A stretch of DNA of 64,000 nt. It comes from Norana najaformis (Eukaryota > Annelida > Clitellata > Crassiclitellata > Hormogastridae). The stretch lies in assembly GCA_964023275.1 (NCBI GenBank), contig OZ029919.1, forward strand, positions 8,885,202 through 8,949,201. The letters are read 5' to 3'. Below, in pieces: positions 22,800 through 32,800 of this stretch (positions within the stretch are counted from its first letter, which is position 1; every line of letters begins with the position of its first letter). Both the position numbers and the translations under genes were made by a program. Under the pieces are notes generated by a model. It was given only the letters and a program-made list of their open reading frames with translations. It searched no databases and was not told where the DNA came from.

Positions 22800-23165
22800 G
22801 ATCCCTCGCGTAGTCGATGGACATATGGCGTGTTAACAAATGCATTTTACTTACTCACTTTGGTCTCCTCGTTGCCGGGCCGTAGCACCCTTCGCTCGGC
22901 CACTCAGGATCTCCTGTTTGTCCCTCGAATGCGAAACGCTACTGCCCACTCCAGAAGCTTTGCCTATGTTGGTCCCACTTGCTGGAATCGTCTCCCTCGA
23001 GAATTGCGACTTGAGCTCCTTTCTCTCCCCCTCTCAGTGTTACGCAGGCGCCTGAAGACTGTACTGTTCAACAGTGATTTTACTCCTTCGGGTCGGAAGC
23101 ACCTCTGTTAAGTTTATCCTCTAAGAGGCGCTTTATAAATCTCAAATTACAATTATAATTACACT
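22800..23165 (+). mobile_element. LINE 3' end: reverse transcriptase ORF C-terminus and tail
   Basis: One frame reads STLRSATQDLLFVPRMRNAT, then YVGPTCWNRLPRELR, LSVLRRRLKTVLFNSDF and a stop. The pattern 'R-S-x-Q-D-L ... P-x-x-W-N-x-L-P ... F-x-x-x-L-K-T-x-L-F' is the conserved C-terminal end of CR1/L2-like non-LTR retrotransposon ORF2. After the stop come GAGGCGCTTTATAAATCTC and ATTACAATTATAATTACA, the usual 3' tail. 5' truncated, as is common. Confidence 0.7.
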
Positions 23166-25034
23166 TTTGTCAGATTGCAAATAAAGGCTAATTAGTAATT
23201 AGGCTTCTTGAAGTGGAACGTTATCATATCGAACTTCAGATTTCTGCTTCTTTCTGTTCAATGATTTTCAATGATTTTTTGTTCGAAATAACTTTCCTTC
23301 CCATCTCTTTCAAGTCGATTTTGCCAAATGAACTTCGTTTCCATGGCACGAAACAATAGCTCCAAAGAGACGTCAATTATGCTGCGATGACGTCATCGAA
23401 ACAACAATCGCAAACTTATGCCTTTTCATATTATATGCGTAATCGCTATTTACGGTTAATTCGCGAAGATCTAAGTAAGCAAGTAAGTAATTTACTGGAC
23501 CTCACACGCGTACTCGTGATTATTCCAAATGAGAAGTATTGCTGGGCATAATTTGCCTCGTAAAATAATGATTGCGGCCTACAGCGATACAGATTAGCTT
23601 ATGCCTACAACTATTTGTTTGTCTATTGAACTGTTGGGCTTTATGTCTGCCTGCAACAGGCTTACTTCCTGACCCCTATACTAGGGGCTTTGGCCCTGGA
23701 CCTCAATTGGGGCTTCATATCCAAACCCTCCCATTATAGGCCCGCCCGCCCCCCAATGTTTATGACGGATCGACGCCTGTGGGTGATATATATATATATA
23801 TGAATATTCATATATACAGTCGTATTTACATATATACTCCAGAATATGACTTTATATATATACATGTGGTCGTATTCTGGAGTGTTATTGATTGATTTGG
23901 CCAAGATAAAAGAAGTAGCGAATATCGCCATTTGGTTCAGTTGTTTCATATTCGATGTAATGTAACGGAAGTTTTGTAGCGCCTTTTTAAGTTTGTGCAA
24001 AAGCCTGGAGAATACAAACGGACAGCGTGCTGAAAAGATGATCCTTATAGCGTGAGTCTACGTGGACAGAGGACCGTAGGCGACTATATACCTTCTTTCA
24101 ATAACTTGGAGGCGAGCGGTCCTAGTGATCAGCGGCTTACTCTTGGAAGGTCTTAGGCCTTTCACAGCACATAGGTTCCACGAATTGAATCGTCCGAAAA
24201 ATATCGAGACGTAACGAGTTGTGATTTTTCCACATATGCATAGGCCCTATTCGTAAATATATGCAAGGTATTTACAGCAGTTCAGAGTAATACGATTCGC
24301 TAACAGCTTCGCGTGGCCCCGTTTACGAGATGCAATAATTAGGCCTACAGTACTTTCGTTTGCTCTCCGGGACCAATCTACGCCTCCGGCCGTTACTTAG
24401 CGAATCCCTTCCTTCTTACTTCTACTTCCTTTTAGCTTCTCCCCATCCGCCTGTTATTAATCCATCTTTTGTCCCGTTATCGCACCATCAGCGCCGTCCG
24501 ATCCACCTGCTCCCTCTACCTCAACCTGTCAATCTTCTATCTTCAGCTGTAGATCAATCTCGCTTCATGCTATTAAGCTGTTAATGATAGCTTGGCCCAA
24601 CAAATCAATAGCATAGTTCTTACAAGTTTAACAAACTTATATAGCTAAAATAAACTAAACAACACAATCCATATTATGTTAACACTAATATCATCGTCGT
24701 CGTTTTGCACAGGTGTTCGTACCAGACAGGAACCACTCTGGTCGGCAATAATTTCATTCTTAGCTGGATGTCTTCCGTAGCAATGTTGCAATAACCCACA
24801 AAGCAGAATTCAGTAGTCGGATCTAACCTAGTGTAGTATAGTGTGCCCTATAGTTAATCCAATCTAGGCTTCGATTGTGGCTTTTCTCTCTTTCCTGTTA
24901 GTCTTTCAAAGCTTTCTGTAGAAGAATATACAGCAGCAACTTTCGCCTTTCAAGTTTCAAGCTAAGTGGCTATCTTCCTGCAGTAGAAGCACCTTCTGTC
25001 CTTCTGTGTAATGGAACGTTGACCATCCGTCACA
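23166..25034. other. Gene-poor stretch
   Basis: No supported exon. An imperfect inverted repeat (ACTCCAGAATATGAC / GTCGTATTCTGGAGT) lies at about 23836-23884 beside an AT run at about 23788-23801. A Pro/Leu/Ser-rich open frame at 24360-24584 is not convincing. Confidence 0.3.
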
Positions 25035-25262
25035 CTGGCCTTGTTAGCTATACATTGGTTAACGCGTACGTCAAGACGCCTCTAAGCGTGAGGATGCCGG
25101 TTTGCATATCGATCGTGGCTTATTTCAGAGTTTTGAATCTCGGGCTAGCACGATCCGTTCACGGGGACCTTAAATGGCGTGGCGCCCATTCAAACGGGCA
25201 GCTGTGGTGAAAAATAAACAGGGTCGAGCCCATAAGTCGCTATAGAAAAAAGTTATATTTAC
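25035..25262 (+). repeat. SINE family S1, longest copy, with tRNA-like head
   Basis: The head reads TAGCTATACATTGGTTAACG and later GATGCCGGTTTGCATATCG, resembling RNA polymerase III A- and B-box regions of a tRNA. The body follows (AATCTCGGGCTAGCACGATC, CCTTAAATGGCGTGGCGCCC, GGTCGAGCCCATAAGTCGCT) and ends near AAAGTTATATTTAC. This is the only copy here with both head and body, so it fixes the orientation of the family. Confidence 0.5.
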
Positions 25263-26040
25263 TTTCACCACTTCGAGAAGTGACACATTGTTTTTGTTTC
25301 CACAAATGCGAAGTACTCCACGATGACAGCATTTCTTGGAAGTGTCAGATTTTTGCCCATCTGATTCTTCGTTCAGTCCTTCCCTTATCAATAGCTTCTC
25401 ATTGTAGGCATCGAAAAACTGTTCGACCAACTGCCCATTTCAAAAAATGTTTTCCATGTGCACACTGCTTCAGAAAGATGGATTAATCTTACGGACAGAT
25501 ACTGCTCCTTAATAGCAAGCATTAGTGCGTTTGTGAGGTTCTGAAAACCCGCTATAAAAATAGCCAGATGCATACAAACAAACATCTTCAATCCATCGTA
25601 AGTGTGAGCAAGTTGAGATAAGTCGATCAAACGTTGAAGGTAACTGTCCAACCTTGTGAGGACTGTGACGTATGTATCTACACACGCACGTATGCATGCA
25701 TGTAAGTATGTACCAAAGCATTTAGTATAGCGCTTTTTCTTACCTATCAAAAGAGCTGCACACGAGTGACTAACTGATGTATTATGGTGGATACGCATTG
25801 CGAGCTGTGGCCACAACAGCGTGTCCTGTTACCAGACATCAAAAAAGAGTGAAAACAAACGCTGGTTGTAGAAACAGTTTGAAACGAAATTCAGTATAAA
25901 GAAGACTCGTATAAGTGAATTTTGTGACTGAATGCGTCGGTGTTTACAACAAGACGGATTTCTTCGTCGTACATAGCCATGGCTTTTAGAATTTGTAGCC
26001 TTAGGCCTAAACGCCGAACAAGTCAACTCGATCTTCACTA
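25263..26040. other. Unassigned stretch with open minus-strand frames
   Basis: Minus-strand frames of 86 codons (25170-25430) and 142 codons (25388-25816) overlap in different frames. Their text (for example LTRLDSYLQRLIDLSQLAHT) is protein-like but matches no family I know. It could be a decayed gene or transposon. I do not call a gene. Confidence 0.2.
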
Positions 26041-26202
26041 TTTACGGCCGGCTGTTCGAGTTTAGTGTGCGAAAAGAAGAAGAACATTTGGTGAAGTGGA
26101 TATTTACGCCAAGTTCCTGGAAAATTTGGGATCAATCCAGGACACGGGGCACAAAGGCCGATTCCGGGTCTGTTCAGGCGAATCCTGGACGGTTAGCAGC
26201 CC
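26041..26202. mobile_element. Second copy of the 17.2-kb DNA transposon (right half)
   Basis: TTTACGGCCGGCTGTTCG, GTGAAGTGGATATTTA, TTTGGGATCAATCCAGGACA and GGACGGTTAGCAGCCC align in order with 17582-17749. The right end is again followed by TA. The left half is missing. Confidence 0.6.
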
Positions 26203-26204
26203 TA

Positions 26205-26280
26205 TTTACATAGCGACCGCATGGCCTCCACCCCACTCATCTTGCAACAGCTTATCGGGTGAGATCGTTCTCCGCCCCTT
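26205..26280 (-). repeat. SINE S1 body abutting the transposon copy
   Basis: TAGCGACCGCATGGCCTC, then TTATCGGGTGAGATCGTTC, begins within a few bases of the transposon end. Confidence 0.45.
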
Positions 26281-26623
26281 CTGCCTCCAGTATAAACATG
26301 TAGGCATAGGATAGTAGCCTACAAAGCCGCGCATGCTGTTAAAACAAGAAGCAAAACAACATATCTTTGATGGATGTGGTGTTAAACCTCGAAAGTGGCA
26401 TTGCTTGCGAAAAACATGTTGTTTGCATCGAAATTGCGTATTATTGCAAAACTGCGTATATTTATTACACATGGAAGGCATCCTTTGGATCCTTTTCAGC
26501 GCTCACTTGATTTTTAAAAACTTGTAAAAACCTAGACAATCGCTAACTATTATTAAGTCTCGTCTGGTCTCCTCGCCTGGTATACGGCAGATAAAATGTA
26601 ATTTGCAGAATTTGCTCAAAATA

Positions 26624-26800
26624 CTAAATGTAAATGTACACGGCTGTCTATAGCGACCGTATGGCTCGACCCTGCTCATTTTCAATGAATTTATCGGGCG
26701 AGATCCTTCACCTTCGCTGCCCGTTTGAATGAGCGGCACGCCATTTAAGGTCCCCTTGTACAGACCGGGCTAGCTCGGGATTCAACTCTCTTAAAACGCT
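26624..26800 (-). repeat. SINE family S1, good copy
   Basis: AAATGTAAATGTACACGGCT, CTATAGCGACCGTATGGCTC, AATTTATCGGGCGAGATCC, CGCCATTTAAGGTCCCC and CGGGCTAGCTCGGGATTCAA appear in S1 order on the minus strand. Confidence 0.55.
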
Positions 26801-27059
26801 AGTATGTTCACAGTTCACCATGTTCAGATTTATTTCTTAAGTCGTAATGGGATTGCGAGCATTTGGCAGCCCTGCTCGCAGGCTGCATGTTGCCCATAAG
26901 GCAAAGTTTCAGTGCCACCCTTAAAGCACTAAATAGGCCTATTCACTCTAAAATAACAATAGGCCTACTAAGGCATTCCGTGGTTCTCACTTTGTCGCGG
27001 AGTTTTAAAACTCAAATTTTCTAATCTTGTTAGTCGTAAAGTCTATCATTTGCATATAT

Positions 27060-27800
27060 GACGCACCCCAAGAATACCTCCCCAATTTTACAGCCGACTT
27101 AATTAACTTTTCAATTATGTCATTGCTAGAGACAAGACACCACCCCGCCTAACTCCACAGGCCAGGGTTATCCAAGGAGGTATAAATAGAGGAATAGGTG
27201 TCCGTAGGTTATCATGTCTGAGAGCACATTGTCCCATCACAAAAAGCTGCATTCAGACTGCAGCCAACCGGATTAAAAGAGTAGTTAAGAGTTCACGAGG
27301 AACATTTCTGTCCATTAGCTCAATATACAAGGCATAATGATTCACTTTGTCAAAAGCTTTAGACATGTCCAATTCACATAAGTTTACAGTAGATCCTCGA
27401 AAAGTATAGTAATCGACTACTGCTCTGGCTGCAAGGAGTGCAAGTGAACAACCCAACCCCTTTTTGAATCCAACTACAAGTTGGATTTGACTAAACAGGC
27501 ACCATAATGCGCAAGCACACACATTTAAAAGTTTAGATAAATTTGAACTTAATGTGTTGCCTCGATAGTTATCACTTTTCCTATTATCTAAGGTTATGTT
27601 GTTTTTCCGAAGGTATGAAGATGCCTAAACCAAAACTGGTTGGAACTCGGCCATACACAAGCATTTGGTTGAATAAAAGTGACAGTAAAACAAATAGTCT
27701 CGGATGAGTATGAACTATATATTCTGTTTCTATGCGATCCAGACCAGGAGCTTTACCTAGTTTCATTTTACGAATACATTAGAAATAGGTTACGTACAGC
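27060..27800 (-). mobile_element. LINE reverse-transcriptase fragment (frameshifted)
   Basis: The minus-strand frame at 27766-27584 reads KLGKAPGLDRIETEYIVH and then VPTSFGLGIFIPSEK. The frame at 27522-27253 reads VVGFKKGLGCSLALLAARAV, then LCELDMSKAFDKVNHYALY. These are the fingers and palm motifs (G-K-A-x-G-x-D; LD-x-SKAFD) of non-LTR retrotransposon reverse transcriptase. Further down, at 27090-27040, LGCVIYANDRL-like text stands where YADD should be. Frameshifts and stops mark it as dead. Confidence 0.8.
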
Positions 27801-28055
27801 GGTAAATTATAGGCATAGATACAAAACCTTTCTACTATTTATAAGTGTCTATAATAGAGATGCAGTCATTTATAGATATAGGTCTACAAGAGATACGGAG
27901 AGTGATACAAATAGAGTGGCACTGATTTATAAAAATACTGTAGGCCCACATAGTTAAGTACAAAATACATGACTTTACTTTGCTACTATCGCATTCTAGT
28001 GAGCTCTGCCTCAGAATGAATACATGGGATGTATATTGCGAGCTAATAATGGGGG

Positions 28056-28058
<3 letters not shown>

Positions 28059-28131
<73 letters not shown>
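28059..28131. repeat. (GA)n microsatellite
   Basis: About 35 uninterrupted GA units after a short G run. Confidence 0.95.
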
Positions 28132-28133
<2 letters not shown>

Positions 28134-28699
28134 AGGGGTATTCATATCCTACGTTCAACTGCGCATTTTCCTTAATTATCCTGGCTTTGTTCCGTCATAG
28201 ATTGTAAAACTTTTTAAATGTGGTTTTGTTATTAAACCGATAAATCCAATAATCCAACAGCCTAAAACTTTCCTATAAATATCTATTAGTAGCTTCATCA
28301 CTTTTACAATGGGAATGCAGTTTAAGGCTCGTAGATTTTACATGTTAGACACACGAAACTCGGCCACCGCGCAAGTCCAACTCCTTTCTCATTTATCGCC
28401 TCACATCTTACGGCTTTCTTAGTAGGCCTCGACTGCTACAGTGTAAAAGGTCAAACTGCATTTCAATCACTACTGCGTAATGAACTACCATAACGTCTTT
28501 AATGAAGCGCTAGAAAACAGTACACAACGGCGCCGAAAAGCGTTACAAACTACATATTTACGTAAAGAATCGACATTAAATGACGTAAATAAAATCTTGA
28601 TCTCGCCGCACACGTCTTCGTCCTTCACGTGTCAGATAAAATTCTGTGAGCTTTGTTATAAAAAAACCAAAAGTATTGTTTTTTTGATGTAGAATTCTG

Positions 28700-29140
28700 A
28701 ATTGAGGAAATACTCTTGGGGTGCGTCATGTATGCAGATGACCTGCTTTTATTATTATCATCATTCTGTAATTTTCTATCTAAAGTTGACACCTGGATGT
28801 AGAGCAGACTGGCTAAAATCAGCTGAAAGGATTATAAAACAAATGAGGTGGTGTTGCACTTGGTACAAGAGGAAAGGATACTGGTCAATACAATACGGCG
28901 GAGACAAATTAGCTGGACTGAACACATACTGCGTGGAAATTCTCTCCTGAGGACAGTGGTTGAAGGAAGAATTGAAGGAAATAAGGTCCAGGAAGACCGA
29001 GAAATACATGTATGCTGTTGGAATGGATGATGGATAAAGAAAGAAGACGGGGCTACAAAGAAATTAAGGAAAGGGCACAGAACAGAGAAGAGTGGCGTCG
29101 TTGGATTCTTGGACCTTCCTAAGGGCAGAACACTGAAAAA
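28700..29140 (+). mobile_element. LINE reverse-transcriptase palm and C-terminal fragment
   Basis: At 28718-28797 a frame reads LGCVMYADDLLLLLSSFCNF, the catalytic YADD motif of reverse transcriptase. At 28860-29000 another frame reads NTIRRRQISWTEHILRGN, then TVVEGRIEGNK. At 29030-29130 a third reads YKEIKERAQNREEWRRWILG. These are the ordered C-terminal motifs of a second LINE type, broken by frameshifts and with the thumb deleted between YADD and RRRQ. The 28710-28745 part closely matches the minus-strand fragment around 27040-27075. Confidence 0.75.
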
Positions 29141-29187
29141 GAAGAAGTTGATATTTGTTCTGTTGAACTATAAAGTTTGAATATGAA

Positions 29188-29318
29188 ACAAAATGTAGGT
29201 AGGCCCTAGATCTCGTTATAAGGATTGGATCATTGTTTCGTAATGTGCCTATTACTATTCTTACGCACATTACGAAACAATGATCCAATTCTTATAACGA
29301 GATCTACCTACATTTTGT
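29188..29318. repeat. Foldback element: 54-61 bp inverted repeat with 16-nt loop
   Basis: The left arm 29188-29248 (ACAAAATGTAGGTAG to TTTCGTAATGTGC) pairs with the right arm 29265-29318 (GCACATTACGAAACAATGAT to TACCTACATTTTGT). The inner 42 bp have one mismatch, and the left arm has a 7-nt interruption. It lies between a LINE 3' end and the LMBR1 first exon. Confidence 0.85.
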
Positions 29319-29780
29319 TAATGAAGCAGAAATCAGTAATGTTGATAAGTTCAAATAATTGGCTGCTTTCTGGTTGCAGCCGAGTTATGGAAAACCAGTC
29401 ATGGAAAGTGAATTTGCATGAAATGAGAGTGAAGTTTTATAAATAATTTAATTCTTTGTATAGCAAATGCTACAAATTAAGTGAATTTGTTTTGCTACAT
29501 CTAGCTAGTGCCTATTATGAACCAGTCCTCCTGTATGGAATGGAAGCTATTAGCCTTTAACTACAGAGAGCTGAACTTATTGGAGTACACTTACAGCACT
29601 GCTATAATGTAAAATATTTAAAATCAGTCGTTACGATATTTTGTTCTTTGTCTGTGCGTCATTAAATAATGATGTCTCTATGCGTGTATCTTCTTCGTCA
29701 AGAGGAGTTAGAAGTGTTAGGAGAGGGAGAAAGCGTTGAGGGTGTTATTGTTTTGTGTTGAAATAGTCGTTTAAAGCGGA

Positions 29781-29804
29781 ATGGCAACTTTCGTCAACTC
29801 ATGA
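29781..29804 (+). promoter_or_regulatory. Upstream ORF in the presumed LMBR1 5' leader
   Basis: ATG with seven sense codons (MATFVNS) and a TGA, ending 7 nt before the LMBR1 start and in a different frame. It acts as a translation brake only if the transcript starts upstream of 29781, which the sequence does not show. Confidence 0.35.
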
Positions 29805-29811
29805 TTTTGTC

Positions 29812-32800
29812 ATGGATGAAGATGTAGAAACCAGAGAACGCATCTTTCATAATCTCGTCAGGGAATACGTTGTGCGTTATCCATTTGAAATCTTTTTCCG
29901 CTTTACAAGATAGTTGGCCTTGGCACGTATTATGTTTTATGGCCCAAACCGTAGCTTACAATGCATGCAATTTTCAGGATTTTCTTGCGATTAGTTCTTT
30001 GTTCTTAACGTCTTCGAATTGCAGTGGCTCTTGGAAAAAAGGAAGAGAATTTGTTACACTGAAGCTTGAAATCTGCGCATGCAGTTTATTGCGTATAATA
30101 GCGTAATGCACATAATTTATTGATTGGATACAAAAGAAATCATATAAGAGTACATAACTAAAATCTAATTTATGCGACGTAGTAAAGACCCAGGGCCATA
30201 TACCGTTTATAATTTTACGAAATTGGCAGCAATTTATAGTTTTCCACTGTCCATTTATCCATCTGTTTCAAATTAGGACTTACAGTTTATAAAACATCGA
30301 ACTACGGCCAACCATGTTACTTAAAATCTATCCTTATTCCCCAGAATTACCATTATTCTGCAAGGTCATCTGATTGTCTTTCTCTGGTCATACCTTGGGC
30401 TAGAACTGTTCTGGGTAAGTGAGCATTTTCGGTTGATGGACCAAAATTCTGGAATTCCCTCCCTGTGTCTGTTCATTCTGCTCAGTCTCTTCTGTCATTT
30501 CGTTCTCAACTTAAAACTTACCTGTTTCAAATTGCTTATCCACCATAGGCTGCCTCTCTGTCGTGCGGATTGACCTGGATATCGACCTGATTGTGACTTG
30601 GTTTTGGTGTGCAATCGGTTGATGCCTTGTGCATTAGACACCGGCACATTAGAAGTTGCTAATTATTATTATTAGGATAACCGTTCATTGTCGTTCATTT
30701 CCATTCCTTGATATATGCACGTTTGTTCTTGTGTGTATCACTGCATTTCATTTTAAATGATACACTGGTTGTATTTTACCAAACATTTTGAGATCTATAC
30801 TCCTGAATAGTAATACATGGTTGTTTAGGCTTTATTCCATGGATTTGATTCATCTGTGTATCACTGCATTTAAAACTTTTTGGCCTCTCTACTCTTGAAA
30901 CATTTTGATTGTCAGTTTGTTGCTAAACTCAAAGGCCAACATGAAAAAGTTGGTTAATGTACCTATATTTCAGCAGGAATGTTAACCAATTCTTTTGATG
31001 TTACAGCCCATTAACCAAACATTTTACAACTTCATCAGGAATGTGTTTATTTTAAACAAACCACTACCATTCCTTATTTTACATATTTTAGGTAAATTGA
31101 TTTATAGTGAAATTGCTAATTTAGTATGCAGTTAATATTATTAATAGCCCTGAGGCTGGATACAACTGTGATCTATCAGCAGAAAAACTTTGCTTGCGAC
31201 TTGTTTTAACAAAAAATGATTTTATGGGCATGAGCAGCAACAAGCTTTTCTAGAAATTGTTCTTATGCCTTGTAGCACTGGTAACAGTTCATGATGAAAT
31301 AATGCAGTTTGGTATTGTGCTGTTTCCAGATAGGACTTTTACTGTTCATATTGCTGTACATAGTGTCGTATGCCATAATATCGGCTTATAGAAGACAACC
31401 AGATCGGGATGAATACTATGCAGGTAAGTGGTGTTATGTTTATAGTAATTACTGATAATTATCGCTATGGTAAATTCTTTAGCAAGTCCTATGGACTGTT
31501 GATAGTACTACAGTGCTTTCAGAAATGTGACTACCGTTCTTCTGGGATTTTTAGCATTTGTGTGCTCTGTAGACTGTTGCTGTAACATTGCGGTGTGGCA
31601 TATTCTTTTTGTCTTGTAATCAACCACTGATAATGTGTGAAAGTTAAACATAAGATACTGCTGCTGTGATACGCATAAACCGGTTAAAAATAATCTGTAA
31701 AATATGCTGTTTGTAAAATAATTTAATATTCGGCCATTTTTAATGTGGAAAACTTAAACGTGACGTGCTGTTAAATTCATTAGAGTTTAGAAAATAAATG
31801 CATCAGTGTATTAAGATCTTAACTTATCCATAGTCAAATCAACTCCCTAAAATAGAGCCATTGCAGGCAGCATGCAAACATTATTTATTCATTTGTTTTT
31901 AGTTGGGAACATGGAATAATGGTTTGTGTTACATTTTGAATGTCTCAATAACGTTGTGGAAATGTTAGTAAGCAACTGGGTTAGGTTATGAATATTTTTC
32001 TAACATTATTAGAATGTTTGCAAAAAATTTTTAGTTCATGGTTTGGATAACTTGTTTGCACATAGATCAACTGCGTGTTGTACCAAGTGAACATGTTAAC
32101 AAATAAATACAAGCCTTGTTAGCGCAAAGACCTTTTATTTCACAACCAACTTAACCAACGTTTTGGTAAAATTTTGTAATTGTTTACTGCAAGCATTAGA
32201 TCAGTGTATTTTCAAACGATCATCCATGATACACTAACATTTGTGTGTTTCCTTTGATATGCTTCAAAAAGAATAATTGCATTGTGCTAGAAATAACTAG
32301 GCATGGCCGAGCCATGTCGTTCTTAGTGAATTAAAAATTTAGTTATCAGTTTTTTAATTCTTAAGTTAAGACTTGTGTGACTCCTATTGGTATTTCTGTC
32401 TGGATGTAATTTTGTATAAAATTTTTGCCTGTAAGTTGTAAAATATACTTCTGAGCACGATTTTGGATATGTATCTATTCTGTATTCTGGGTTTCATTTA
32501 GCACATTAACTTAACTTGAAATCTCAAAGTCTGATCAGATATGTGATTCAAAATGCCTCTGAATGCCAGAATGGAATAAATATTTGTTAAAAGCTGCATT
32601 GTTTTTACTACACCCTCAAAAAATATTCTCCAGTAAGAGCTTATATGCTAATGTGGCCAGAACTATGATAGACATACACTGTACTGTCTGGTAATTATAC
32701 ATGGACTACATTTTTGGCTACTGTAAAAGTCCATTTTTAGCACACTTTGTTGTTGCATATAACTCATGTAGTTTGGAACTGTCATTTCCTCATGTTTGAA

